Origin: Dehalococcoidia bacterium
GTDB lineage: Bacteria > Chloroflexota > Dehalococcoidia > UBA2979
DNA length: 34,883 nucleotides
Direction of reading: 5' to 3'
Assembly (NCBI GenBank): GCA_009379925.1
Contig: WHSU01000036.1
Coordinates: forward strand, 1-34,883
The notes beneath the pieces were generated by a model. The model searched no databases, had not been told where the DNA came from, and saw only the letters and a list, made by a program, of their open reading frames with translations. Of the stretch, positions 26,025 to 33,733 are shown one piece after another. Every line of letters starts with the position of its first letter. Position 1 is the first letter of the stretch. Both the position numbers and the translations under genes were made by a program.

Positions 26025-26710
26025 GCGGTCGCGGCCGGCGCGACGCGCGGCGACGCCGGACTGCCGCGGCGGCGGCCAGCCTGCGAGACCTGCAGGGACA
26101 GCGGCGTCGGCTCACCCGCTGGATGGTCGTCCTCGGCGCGGCGGTGCTCTTCTTCGTCCTCGTCTCGCTCGTCGTGGACAACGGCAGCGACCCTGCAACG
26201 CCCGAAGCCACACCGACCGCGCCGGCGGACGTGGTGGCCACGACCGGTCCCGGTCCCGCCTCGACGACGTCGCCGGAGCCCGAGGACGCTGCCGCCCCGC
26301 CCACCGACCGGCTGCGGCACCCCGAGGCGCAGCCGCTCCCGCTGGTGCGCACGGAGCAAGTCATCGACGGCGACACGCTCGACGTGATCGCCAACGGCGT
26401 CGAGCTGCGCGTGCGCGTCTTCGGGATCGACTCGCCGGAACGCGACGAAGCGTGTTACGGCGAGGCGCGCGACCGGCTGATTGAGCTGGCCGGCGAGGAG
26501 CTACGGCTGCGCGTCGACGACCGCCAGCAGGACGGATTCGGGCGCGAGCTGCGCTACCTCTACACGCCGGACGGCGCTTCCATCGACGCCACGCTGGTCA
26601 TCGAGGGCCTCGCGCGGGCGTGGCGGGGCGACGGCGCGCTGCGGGATGAACTGCTGGCGCTGGAAGACGAGGCGAGGGCCGCCGGTACCGGCTGCCTGTG
26701 GGGGCGCTGA
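26021..26710 (+). CDS. Membrane-anchored thermonuclease (staphylococcal nuclease fold)
   Basis: The 229-residue protein has a basic cytoplasmic N-terminus, one membrane helix (about 35-52), a Thr/Pro/Ala-rich linker (55-105) and an SNase domain (about 108-229). The nuclease residues are in place: D118 (VIDGDTLDV), R132 (RVFGIDSPE), D137, E140 and R175 (DGFGRELRYL). It should sit outside the membrane and cleave DNA or RNA with Ca2+. The start GTG 26021 overlaps the preceding stop (GTGA), so it is translationally coupled to the ABC operon. C145 and C225 could form a disulfide. It converges with the lipoprotein gene 13 bases downstream. Confidence 0.88.
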   Translation: MSGRGRRDARRRRTAAAAASLRDLQGQRRRLTRWMVVLGAAVLFFVLVSLVVDNGSDPATPEATPTAPADVVATTGPGPASTTSPEPEDAAAPPTDRLRHPEAQPLPLVRTEQVIDGDTLDVIANGVELRVRVFGIDSPERDEACYGEARDRLIELAGEELRLRVDDRQQDGFGRELRYLYTPDGASIDATLVIEGLARAWRGDGALRDELLALEDEARAAGTGCLWGR

Positions 26711-26723
26711 CTCGCCGGCGCGG

Positions 26724-27518
26724 CTACCGAGCAGCGGCGCGCGCGTTCGACGATTCCTGCAGCCGGAAGATCTCGTTGCCGTTGTCCCATTGCACGATCT
26801 GGTGGGGCGCCTCGGCGTTGATCCATGCCGTGCGCACCGCCCGCCCAGTGCGCACGAGGATGCGCCACGTCTCGAACGTCCCCGCCGGCACGTCAACGGT
26901 CTCCTGCTGCGCGATGCGGATGTTGACGGTCTGCTGGTTGCCCTCCATCGGGTTCGCTGAGACGTAGTGCTCGTCGAAGTCCACCGCGAAGGGCAAGCCG
27001 CGCCAGACCCAGAGTGACGACTCGTTGTCGTAGTAGTGGTCGCGCACCTCAACCTCGTCCGTGCTGGAGCGAGGGTCACCGTCGAGGGGCTCGAGCGTGC
27101 GCGTGACCTGCAGTTCCGTGCCGTCCTCGGTCGGGACGTACTCCCAGGCGTAGGACTCCGCGCGCAGGTCACCACTCGCGAGGGCCGCACGGTCGATCAC
27201 GCGGTCGCCGGCGCGCGGTCTGAGCGTCGCCGCATCTACCTCGACGCGGATGCTGTCGATGGCCGACGACGGGTCGTCTCCGACGCGCGAGTAGCGCTGC
27301 TCCAGGACGTAGCGGTCGCCCTCGAGACTCGTCGAGAGCACGCCGGTACCGAGCAAGTCGCCTTCAGCGTTCGACAGCTCGTAGGTGTACGACTCACCGT
27401 CGACCAACCGCACCTGCGCGACGATGTCTGTCGTTTCCGCGGCCGGTGAGGCGGCGGCGCACCCCGCGCCAAACGCCGCGAGCGGGAGCAGCAGCCAGCC
27501 GACAATGTAGCGAGGCAA
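26724..27518 (-). CDS. Putative lipoprotein, unknown function
   Basis: This is a 264-residue protein with a signal sequence (VGWLLLPLAAFGAG) ending at Cys20. The box GAGC is imperfect because position -3 is Gly rather than Leu, so lipidation is likely but not certain. The mature part is beta-rich, with LVDGESYTYELSNAEGD, RYVLEQRYSR and VPAGTFETWRILVRTGRAVR followed by TAWINAEAPHQIVQWDN. This ending resembles DUF3108/LolA-LppX-like half-barrels that hold hydrophobic ligands; the comparison is by eye only. It starts 3 bases after the threonine aldolase gene stops, so the two share a transcript. Confidence 0.65.
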   Translation of the reverse strand: MPRYIVGWLLLPLAAFGAGCAAASPAAETTDIVAQVRLVDGESYTYELSNAEGDLLGTGVLSTSLEGDRYVLEQRYSRVGDDPSSAIDSIRVEVDAATLRPRAGDRVIDRAALASGDLRAESYAWEYVPTEDGTELQVTRTLEPLDGDPRSSTDEVEVRDHYYDNESSLWVWRGLPFAVDFDEHYVSANPMEGNQQTVNIRIAQQETVDVPAGTFETWRILVRTGRAVRTAWINAEAPHQIVQWDNGNEIFRLQESSNARAAAR

Positions 27519-27521
27519 TGG

Positions 27522-28577
27522 CTAGGACGCCGCCACGGCCGGGGACATGGACTCGAGCACGTCGCGCGCCGCGCCAATCGCGACCTCGATCTGCTCGGCG
27601 GAAACATCGAGGTGGGTCACCATGCGGACCCGCTGCGGGCCTGTCCCGCTGCACAGCACACTGGCGGCAGCCAGCCGCTCGCGGAACGCCCGGCCATCCA
27701 CGCCATCGAGTTCGAAGAAGACGATGTTCGTGTCGACGGCGCCCGCATCGATGCGGACGTGCGGCAGCGTGGCGAGCCCCTCGGCCAGCCGCCGCGCGTT
27801 CGCATGGTCGTCCGGCAGCCGGTCGACGTGATGCTCCAGCGCGTAGAGCGCCGCGGCGGCGATCACGCCCGCCTGACGCATCCCGCCGCCGACCATGCGC
27901 CTGATCGCGCGCGCGCGGTCGATGAACTCGCCTGGACCGGTCAGCACTGAGCCAACCGGCGCGCCGAGGCCCTTCGAGAAGCAGAACGAGACGGTGTTCG
28001 CGGACGCCGCCAGCGTCGCGGCTTCCGTCTCCAGCGCCGCGGCCGCGTTGAAGATGCGCGCACCATCGATGTGGACAGTAGCGCCTGCTGCGTGCGCCTC
28101 GTCGGCTACCGCGCGCACCTCCTGCGCTGGGATCGCGGCGCCGCCGCAGCGGTTCTGGGTGTCCTCCAGGCAGACGAGGGCCGTGCGAGGCGCCGGGACA
28201 CCGGCGCGGATGGCATCACGCACCTCGACCGGGTCGATGTGGCCGCGGTCATCATTCCGCACGGTGCGCAGGGAGATGCCGCCGAGGGCCGGCGCGCCGA
28301 TCCCCTCGTGGTGCAGGATGTGGGACTCGGAACCCACGATCGCCTCGTCGCCGCGACCGCAGTGGGTCAGCAGCGAGACAAGGTTAGCCATGGTGCCGCT
28401 GGGCACGTAGAGGGCTGCCTCTTTACCGATGCGCTCGGCGGCCGCGGCCTCCAGGCGCCGGACGGTGGGGTCGTCGCCGAGCACGTCGTCACCGACCTCG
28501 GCGGCCGCCATGGCGCGGCGCATCGCATCGGTGGGACGCGAGACAGTGTCGGAACGCAGGTCGATCACGGCGGACAC
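27522..28577 (-). CDS. ltaE: Low-specificity L-threonine aldolase
   Basis: This is a PLP enzyme that splits threonine or allo-threonine into glycine and acetaldehyde. Its 351 residues show the family start [41 protein letters not shown], the PLP-stacking H90 region (HILHHEG), D171 in [12 protein letters not shown], and the Schiff-base lysine K202 in [13 protein letters not shown]. The start is GTG 28577 with GGGAG 6 bases upstream; a second GTG at 28568 is possible. A TACCCT hexamer in the 72-base gap upstream may be its -10. The lipoprotein gene follows directly. Confidence 0.95.
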   Translation of the reverse strand: MSAVIDLRSDTVSRPTDAMRRAMAAAEVGDDVLGDDPTVRRLEAAAAERIGKEAALYVPSGTMANLVSLLTHCGRGDEAIVGSESHILHHEGIGAPALGGISLRTVRNDDRGHIDPVEVRDAIRAGVPAPRTALVCLEDTQNRCGGAAIPAQEVRAVADEAHAAGATVHIDGARIFNAAAALETEAATLAASANTVSFCFSKGLGAPVGSVLTGPGEFIDRARAIRRMVGGGMRQAGVIAAAALYALEHHVDRLPDDHANARRLAEGLATLPHVRIDAGAVDTNIVFFELDGVDGRAFRERLAAASVLCSGTGPQRVRMVTHLDVSAEQIEVAIGAARDVLESMSPAVAAS

Positions 28578-28649
28578 GGGCGACTCCCGGGCATGGGTGC
28601 TTAGGCGGAGGCAGGGTAGCAGACCGGCTGCTTAGGGGATGGCGGTACG

Positions 28650-29087
28650 CTAGCGCTCGCGCTCCCACAGCGTCTCGTAGCCTTCGCCCCCCTGGATGGC
28701 GGCCAGCACGTCCGCCCGCTCCAGGCGTCGCGCCTCGCTGAACGCGCGCGCCGCATCCGCTTCGGACTGCTCGCCGCCGATCACGGACAGCCGCTGCTCG
28801 ATGTGCTCCCAGACCCCCAGGTCCTTCATCGCCTGTGCGGCGTGGGGCCAGTGGAAGACCGTGATCTGCTCGGGAAGCGGCAGGCCGGGGCGCTCCCGAC
28901 GCAGGAAGCGGTAGCGCTCCTCGGCGGAGCCGACCGGGGGCACGACCCGGATGTACGGGCGGCCTTCGTCGTCCGCCCGCGTGTCCACCAGCAGGCGCTG
29001 GTCGATCAGGCCGAAGCGGACGACGAACACGTCTGCTTCCTCGATCACCCGGATGATGGCCTCGATGTCGAGTCCGTGATCGTTCAT
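28650..29087 (-). CDS. Hypothetical protein, 145 residues
   Basis: I do not recognise a family. The protein is soluble and mixed alpha/beta: a helix-strand start (IEAIIRVIEEADVFVVRFGLI), a strand pair with DTRADDEGRPYIRVV, EERYRFLRRERPGLPLP, FHWPHAAQAMKDL, and a helical Glu-rich end (RRLERADVLAAIQGGEGYE). There is no signal sequence or membrane helix. Coding status is supported by the -10 hexamer TAGAAT lying exactly 6 bases before ATG 29087, the same arrangement seen at polA and mutM. It is likely a lineage-specific conserved protein. Confidence 0.7.
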   Translation of the reverse strand: MNDHGLDIEAIIRVIEEADVFVVRFGLIDQRLLVDTRADDEGRPYIRVVPPVGSAEERYRFLRRERPGLPLPEQITVFHWPHAAQAMKDLGVWEHIEQRLSVIGGEQSEADAARAFSEARRLERADVLAAIQGGEGYETLWERER

Positions 29088-29093
29088 GGCTCG

Positions 29094-29099
29094 ATTCTA
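29094..29099 (-). promoter_or_regulatory. -10 element for the leaderless gene at 28650-29087
   Basis: TAGAAT ends 6 bases before the ATG. No ribosome site is present between them, so transcription should begin at the start codon. Confidence 0.5.
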
Positions 29100-29161
29100 G
29101 CGCACGACTCGAACCCGGGTGCACACCAATCGAGGCGTCCCGTGGACACCTCGATGGCGGA

Positions 29162-29968
29162 TCAGCGCGCCGGTACCTGGTACGTGCGGTCGAGGTACGG
29201 GATGTGGACGAGCTCGGCCATCTGCATGCCGAGCACCATCAGCACCACGCCGCCGATGCGCGTCATCGTCTCGATGTGATCCTGGAGCGCGCCGCCGATC
29301 AGCCCCGCGGACGCGCCCAGGAGCGCGAACGCCAGCGTGAAGCCGGCGACGAACACCACCGAGTGCCCCATGACCCGCCGCCGGCTCGACCGGCCCTCGG
29401 TCGACCCCAGCGCGGCCTCACCGGCGATGTTCACGAGATAGGCGGGGACCAGCGGCAGGACGCAGGGCGAGAGGAACGAGACGACCCCGCCGAAGAACGC
29501 GATGAGCGGGCCGAGGAGGCCGTCCACACCGGAGGTGAGTTGCTCCTCGGCATTCGCGGTCTGGTCGAAGAAGAAGCCGAGGCGCTGAAACTCGTTGTTG
29601 AGCCGCGTGAACTCGCCCAGGAACATGAGCGCACCGATCACGATGAAGATGGCGCCGCTCACCACCATCAAGGTCTGCATGTGCGGCTGAAGCGCCCGCA
29701 GACGTGGGGAGAGCCACCCGAAAAAGGCCCCCATCGCCAGGAACCAGAGCCCGAGCCCCAACGAGTACGCGACCAGCAGCAGCGCACCCTGCCACGCCGT
29801 CCCGGAGGTGGCCGCGAGCGTGAGCACCACGCCCAGGATCGGTCCGATGCACGGAGACCACGCCACCGCGAACGCCGTACCGATGGCGAAGGAGCGCGGA
29901 TAGCCGCCACCCAGCGTGCGACGCTCGTCCTCGGTGTGACCCGGCGCGGTGCGGTCGGTCAGCGCCAC
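29162..29968 (-). CDS. CcdA/DsbD-family membrane protein with its halves in reversed order
   Basis: This is a 268-residue, six-helix protein. CcdA carries electrons across the membrane through one cysteine in each of two three-helix halves. Here the half normally found second comes first: SFAIGTAFAVAWSPCIGPIL with C40, then LLVAYSLGLGLWFL and a third helix. A linker (about 120-152) leads to the half normally found first: FFGGVVSFLSPCVLPLVPAY with C169, a basic loop GRSSRRR, and IGGVVLMVLGMQM, ending in IPYLDRTYQVPAR, which in ordinary CcdA joins the two halves. Both cysteines and Pro motifs are intact, so it should be functional. The start GTG 29968 is set by GAGGA 7 bases upstream; longer versions overlap the next gene. 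No thioredoxin-like partner is in the window. Confidence 0.88.
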   Translation of the reverse strand: MALTDRTAPGHTEDERRTLGGGYPRSFAIGTAFAVAWSPCIGPILGVVLTLAATSGTAWQGALLLVAYSLGLGLWFLAMGAFFGWLSPRLRALQPHMQTLMVVSGAIFIVIGALMFLGEFTRLNNEFQRLGFFFDQTANAEEQLTSGVDGLLGPLIAFFGGVVSFLSPCVLPLVPAYLVNIAGEAALGSTEGRSSRRRVMGHSVVFVAGFTLAFALLGASAGLIGGALQDHIETMTRIGGVVLMVLGMQMAELVHIPYLDRTYQVPAR

Positions 29969-30029
29969 GGAGTGGTCCTCGACTAGTGGTGGGGCTTCGA
30001 TGGTCGGGCGGAGAGCCGCGCGACGGGGC

Positions 30030-30263
30030 TCAGTCGTCGTCGGCCTCGCCCGCGGCCTCATCGCCCTCCTCGGGAATTCCGAGGAGGCGGCGACGCTCGC
30101 TGTCGTACTTTGCCTTCGCGCGGGCCTCGCGGTTCAGCAGGCCCTTGATGCGGTCCGGGGGCATCCGCTGGCCGTCCAGGAGCAGGGCGTGGACATCGTC
30201 CAGCTTGCGCTGCCAGTCGGCCAGCGCGTCCCGGTACGTCTGCTTCTGCTCCTCGGTAGCCAC
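30030..30263 (-). CDS. Small charged helical protein, 77 residues
   Basis: This is a short soluble protein dominated by helix-forming charged residues (YRDALADWQRKLDDVHALLL, NREARAKAKYDSERRRLLGI) and ending in an acidic tail (EEGDEAAGEADDD). No family is recognised. GTG 30263 is preceded by TAGACT exactly 6 bases upstream, matching the leaderless arrangement of other genes here, which supports it as a real gene. It lies 61 bases upstream of the CcdA-type gene in the same direction. Confidence 0.65.
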   Translation of the reverse strand: MATEEQKQTYRDALADWQRKLDDVHALLLDGQRMPPDRIKGLLNREARAKAKYDSERRRLLGIPEEGDEAAGEADDD

Positions 30264-30269
30264 TCGACC

Positions 30270-30275
30270 AGTCTA
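30270..30275 (-). promoter_or_regulatory. -10 element for the leaderless small protein gene
   Basis: TAGACT ends 6 bases before GTG 30263; no ribosome site lies between. Confidence 0.5.
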
Positions 30276-30328
30276 CGGCGCTGACCATCCGGGGGCACGC
30301 CTCGGAGTCCGCGGTCGCGGACACGAAG

Positions 30329-30352
30329 ACGGCCCGGCGATGGCCGGGCCGT
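30329..30352 (-). terminator. GC-rich hairpin after tRNA-Glu(CUC)
   Basis: ACGGCCCGGC and GCCGGGCCGT form a perfect 10-bp stem with a 4-base loop, 15 bases past the tRNA 3' CCA on the minus strand. The downstream CTTCGTG is only weakly U-rich, so it is a terminator candidate rather than a textbook example. Confidence 0.5.
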
Positions 30353-30369
30353 TGGCTACGAGCGGGTGG

Positions 30370-30443
30370 TGACGCATGCGGGATTCGAACCCGCGATCTC
30401 CTCCTTGAGAGGGAGGTGTCCTGGGCCACTAGACGAATGCGCC
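30370..30443 (-). tRNA. tRNA-Glu (anticodon CUC)
   Basis: A 74-base cloverleaf on the minus strand: acceptor GGCGCAT/ATGCGTC (one G-U pair), anticodon stem CCTCC/GGAGG around loop CTCTCAA with anticodon CTC, T arm GCGGG-TTCGAAT-CCCGC, discriminator A. CCA is encoded (to 30367). It reads GAG codons. It shares 22 bases of the D-arm region with the second tRNA-Glu of the window. Confidence 0.95.
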
Positions 30444-30511
30444 ACCGATCAAGAGACACCAGCAGGATAGCAAGCGCTGCCTGCCGGGCTCAAGCCGGAG
30501 CGACTTCGCCC

Positions 30512-31768
30512 CTACTCGACGAGAGTCACCGCCAGGAGGTCCGCGATCTGCCCGAAGGCTACCGACAGCATCTCCGGCTCGTCCACGTCGAAGAACTGGC
30601 CGCGTCCGATCTGCGCGATGTCCTCCATCAGATCGTCGCTTGCCCCATCGGTGTAGCCGATGGTGAAGATCCGGTATCCGAGGGCAGCGACCTCCTCGGC
30701 TTCATCCTCCGCGTACTCTTCCGCCTCGTTGCAACCGTTCGACGCGCCGGAACCCGAGCAGGTGCGGAACTCCGAGAAGTTCCTTAGGTAGCGGTTCGGA
30801 ATGCCGTCCGTCAGTAGGATGATGACCTTGTCTGCCCCGGCCCGGCTGTGGGCTTCGAGTTCCGCTCGCGCGACGGCGAGCCCATGGCCGATGTTCGTGT
30901 AGCCGGCCGGCCGCATGTCCTCGATGGCCTCGGCGTAGTTTGAGTTCGCACCGATGAAGTCATTGGTGAGCCCCGCATCGAGCACCGCGTCGTCCTCATC
31001 GTCATCGCCGTCGTGCGAGTAGGAGACCAGCGCCAGCCGGTCGAACTCCACGCCCTCCAGCGTCGGGCGGAACAGCCCGGCGAAGTCGGTCGCGGCCTCG
31101 CGCATGGTGTCGAATGGCTGCCACTCCGACTCGTTCCAGCTGCCCGCCCACGGCGGGTCCGGACAATCCAGCATCAACTGGTGAGAGTCGCGACACATGG
31201 ATCCGGAGCGGTCGAGTACGATGACGATGTCGCGCGGGATCGCATTCGTCTGACCGACGGCGCGGGCGACGACTGTCGCGCTGTCCTCCCCGAAGAGCCG
31301 CGCGAAGAGCCAGCGCTGGTCCAGGCTGACGCTCACCTCGATCTTGTCGGGCTCCCCCTCGTAGGTGGATACGATCGAGGTCTCGATGTCGTTCCGGTCG
31401 GCATCGAAGCCGTTGGCGAGCAGGTAGCGCTCGGCCGTCTCCTCGGCGATCGCCAGCTTCTCGTCAAAGTCCGGGTCGCGCAGGCTCTGCGGCAGGTCCT
31501 GCGCGGCAGCGAGTGCCGCGAAGTCGGCGGCCGCCTGTGCGCGGGACTTGGCGTCGTACAACAGGCCGATGTCGACGGCGAGCACGCCGCCCACAAGGAA
31601 GAACGCGAACGTCAGGGCGAAGAGCGGGAGGGCTTGTCCGGACTTTTCGCCGAACCACCATCGGCGCCGCGCGCGATGGGATGTGGGGTCAACGGTAGAT
31701 ACAGCTTGGGTACGGGCAGCGGTGCTTGGACATCTGGACCTTTTTTTCTCTGGCGCTGGACCACGCAC
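30512..31768 (-). CDS. TadG-like protein with von Willebrand factor A domain
   Basis: About 418 residues. The N-terminal TadE/TadG-type segment is SGQALPLFALTFAFFLVGGV followed by LAVDIGLLYDAKSRAQAAAD, a single membrane helix that carries the rest outside. The VWA domain (about 180-405) has an intact MIDAS start D186-x-S188-x-S190 (VLDRSGSM), the later LLTDGIPN and an insert with two cysteines (RTCSGSGASNGCNEAEE). Such proteins belong to Flp/Tad pilus systems or act in surface adhesion, but no other tad gene is present here. The start is uncertain: no ATG is in frame near the membrane helix; GTG 31768 is the nearest usable codon, 42 residues before SGQAL. A GAGGAG at 31824-31829 has no ATG or GTG in frame behind it. 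tRNA-Glu lies downstream. Confidence 0.8.
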   Translation of the reverse strand: MRGPAPEKKRSRCPSTAARTQAVSTVDPTSHRARRRWWFGEKSGQALPLFALTFAFFLVGGVLAVDIGLLYDAKSRAQAAADFAALAAAQDLPQSLRDPDFDEKLAIAEETAERYLLANGFDADRNDIETSIVSTYEGEPDKIEVSVSLDQRWLFARLFGEDSATVVARAVGQTNAIPRDIVIVLDRSGSMCRDSHQLMLDCPDPPWAGSWNESEWQPFDTMREAATDFAGLFRPTLEGVEFDRLALVSYSHDGDDDEDDAVLDAGLTNDFIGANSNYAEAIEDMRPAGYTNIGHGLAVARAELEAHSRAGADKVIILLTDGIPNRYLRNFSEFRTCSGSGASNGCNEAEEYAEDEAEEVAALGYRIFTIGYTDGASDDLMEDIAQIGRGQFFDVDEPEMLSVAFGQIADLLAVTLVE

Positions 31769-31898
31769 AGACTGCGAAGTGAGGTTCGGGCGAATCCAAG
31801 TACTTCTAGAGAGATAGATCGCACTCCTCGCAACCGGCCGCCGATTTCTTACGGTTCCCCAATACTCGGCCGCACCCGGAGGCGCGTGGCGAATCGAG

Positions 31899-31904
31899 TA
31901 GGAT
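31899..31904 (+). promoter_or_regulatory. Possible -10 element of the LLM oxidoreductase gene
   Basis: TAGGAT lies 26 bases before ATG 31931. The expected transcription start near 31911 leaves a short leader holding the AGAGG ribosome site. The divergent gap 31769-31930 holds nothing else identifiable apart from a run of seven T at 31741-31747 just inside the VWA gene. Confidence 0.4.
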
Positions 31905-31930
31905 GCGCGGGGAAGAGAAGAGGCGGCAAC

Positions 31931-32896
31931 ATGCGGCTGGGCGTCATGATCGAGGGGCAGGAAGGCCTGGAGTGGGAGTTGTGGCGCCGCATTGCGCGGG
32001 CGACCGAGGACCTGGGTTTCGAGTCGCTGTGGCGCTCGGACCATTTCTTCTCACTGTCCGGACCGCACGACCGCCCGGCGCTGGAGACGTTCCTATCCTT
32101 TGTGCTCGCCGCGGAGGAGACCGAACGCATCCGCTTCGGGCCGCTCGTCGCCTCCATGACCTTCCGCCACCCCTCGCTGCTCGCCCGGATGGCGGCGCAG
32201 ATCGATGTCCTCTCGAACGGCCGGTTCGTGCTGGGGATGGGGGGCGGCTGGAACGTACCGGAACACGAAGCCTTCGGACTCCCCTTCCCGCCGGTCAAGG
32301 AACGCCTGGACCGGCTGGAGGAGTCGGTGCAGGTCGTGCGAGCCCTGCAGGGGACGGCCCCGGCCAACTTCGAGGGCAAGTACTACCAGTTGCGCGACGC
32401 CGAGTGCTACCCGAAGCCCGTGCAGACGCCACTTCCCATCCTGATCGGCGGCGGCGGTGAGAAGCGAACCCTTCGCATCGCCGCGCGCTACGCCGACGAG
32501 TGGAACGGCACCGGCATGACCGTCGAGACCTACCAGCACAAGCGGCGGGTCCTGGAGCAACATTGCGCCGATGTCGGCCGCGACCCCTCTGAGATCCGTC
32601 ACTCGCAGATGTCCGGCTTCGTGATCGGGCGCGACGACGCTGCCGTGCGCGCTCACCTCGAGCGCGTCGTGGAGCGCGTCCCGATGCTCGGTCGACAGGA
32701 CGCCGAGGCCGCGCTCGACGGAGTCCGTCAGCGCGGATGGTTGGTGGGCACGCCCGGTGAGGTCGTCGAGGAGATCGGGCGCCGTGAAGAGGCGGGCCTC
32801 TCGCGCATCATGCTGCAACACCACGCCAACCGGGACTTCGAGGTGCTGGAGCTGATCGCGGCGGACATCCTGCCGCAGGTCCAGGCCGCGGAGTAG
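31931..32896 (+). CDS. LLM-class flavin/F420-dependent oxidoreductase
   Basis: A 321-residue luciferase-like TIM barrel enzyme that uses F420 or FMN. Typical segments are MRLGVMIEGQEG, ARATEDLGFESLWRSDHFF, FGPLVASMTFRHPSLLARMA, LSNGRFVLGMGGGWN, EHEAFGLPFPPVKERLDRLE, PLPILIGGGGEKRTLRIAARYADEWN and GTPGEVVEEIGRREEAGL. ATG 31931 is chosen because it begins the first strand of the barrel and has AGAGG about 8 bases upstream; the frame runs open far upstream only as a shadow of the VWA gene. F420 is the more likely cofactor from family pattern; substrate unknown. It converges with the epimerase gene, 15 bases away. Confidence 0.92.
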   Translation: MRLGVMIEGQEGLEWELWRRIARATEDLGFESLWRSDHFFSLSGPHDRPALETFLSFVLAAEETERIRFGPLVASMTFRHPSLLARMAAQIDVLSNGRFVLGMGGGWNVPEHEAFGLPFPPVKERLDRLEESVQVVRALQGTAPANFEGKYYQLRDAECYPKPVQTPLPILIGGGGEKRTLRIAARYADEWNGTGMTVETYQHKRRVLEQHCADVGRDPSEIRHSQMSGFVIGRDDAAVRAHLERVVERVPMLGRQDAEAALDGVRQRGWLVGTPGEVVEEIGRREEAGLSRIMLQHHANRDFEVLELIAADILPQVQAAE

Positions 32897-32911
32897 CGCC
32901 GGGCGCGTCCG

Positions 32912-33682
32912 CTACCCCTCGCCGGCCTCCGGGTAGCGCAGTCGCAGGCGCGCGCTGTCGCCGAATAGCGGCGGCACTACCAGTCCGGCGCGGGCATAGA
33001 CGCCCGGCGGGATGCCGAGGTCCGCCAGCCAGAGATCGCCCGCGTGCTCGCGCGCCAGCCCCACCTTCGGCAGTCCGAGCGCCAGCGTTGCGTCCGCGCG
33101 GACGGCGACACCCGGGGCCTGCCCGGTGTCCGCATCGATGCCGGACGGCACGTCGAGGGCCAGCACCGGCACCCCGGCGCCGCGGGCGGCATTCGCGGCG
33201 CGGATCAGCCCCATCTGCGCCGCACGGGGCGGGCCGTCCAGTCCGAATCCGATGACCGCGTCGATCACGAGGTCGGCCGCCGACGCATCGAAAGCTTCGG
33301 ACCAGCGGGCGACCCGCGCGGGGCTCTCGCCCAGCGCCAGGAATTGCTGGCCCAGCGCGCCGGTCGCCTGCGCGGGCGCGCGGATCGCGACGACGTCTAC
33401 GACGACGCCTCGGTCCGCCAGGTGACGCGCGGCGCACACGCCACCGGCGCCGTTGTCGCGCGCACCGGCAAGCACGGTCACCCGTGCATCGCGCCAGGCG
33501 TCACCCAGCATTTCGATCGCGGTGAGCGCCAGCGACATCCCCGCGTGCTCCATCATCTGGAGCAGCCCGGGGCCCGTGCGCTCGACGGCGATGCCGCTGA
33601 CCTCGCGCATCTCCGCCGTGCTGACCGCCGGCACGCGCTCGCCCGTCGCAGTGAGAAATCGAGGCCGGGTGGCGGTATCCAT
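32912..33682 (-). CDS. nnrE: NAD(P)H-hydrate epimerase (YjeF N-terminal type), stand-alone
   Basis: Epimerises damaged NADHX/NADPHX so the dehydratase can repair it. The 256 residues cover the YjeF_N domain only; the C-terminal ADP-dependent dehydratase found fused in many bacteria is absent. Visible are VSTAEMREVSGIAVERTG, MMEHAGMSLA, LVIDAVIGFGLDG with the catalytic Asp, LALDVPSGIDADTG and LPKVGLAREHAGDLWLADLGIP. The usual NNGGDG loop reads DNGAGG (LAGARDNGAGGVCAARHL), so its Asp is missing. ATG 33682 is 6 bases after TAAACT, indicating leaderless transcription. The HDOD gene diverges from it. Confidence 0.88.
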   Translation of the reverse strand: MDTATRPRFLTATGERVPAVSTAEMREVSGIAVERTGPGLLQMMEHAGMSLALTAIEMLGDAWRDARVTVLAGARDNGAGGVCAARHLADRGVVVDVVAIRAPAQATGALGQQFLALGESPARVARWSEAFDASAADLVIDAVIGFGLDGPPRAAQMGLIRAANAARGAGVPVLALDVPSGIDADTGQAPGVAVRADATLALGLPKVGLAREHAGDLWLADLGIPPGVYARAGLVVPPLFGDSARLRLRYPEAGEG

Positions 33683-33688
33683 GCGGCG

Positions 33689-33694
33689 AGTTTA
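33689..33694 (-). promoter_or_regulatory. -10 element for the leaderless epimerase gene
   Basis: TAAACT ends exactly 6 bases before the ATG at 33682; no ribosome site lies between. Confidence 0.5.
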
Positions 33695-33727
33695 GCGGAC
33701 GTGCCCGACCCTCCGCCCCACCACCTC

Positions 33728-33733
33728 TAGGGT
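33728..33733 (+). promoter_or_regulatory. Possible -10 element of the HDOD gene
   Basis: TAGGGT ends 8 bases before GTG 33742. Spacing is slightly longer than at the other leaderless starts, so this is a weaker candidate. It shares a 59-base divergent gap with the epimerase promoter. Confidence 0.35.

Noticed and set aside
31013..31930. Upstream extension of the LLM oxidoreductase frame
   Set aside because: The extension is the antisense shadow of the VWA gene; the barrel begins at MRLGVMIEG with a ribosome site in front.
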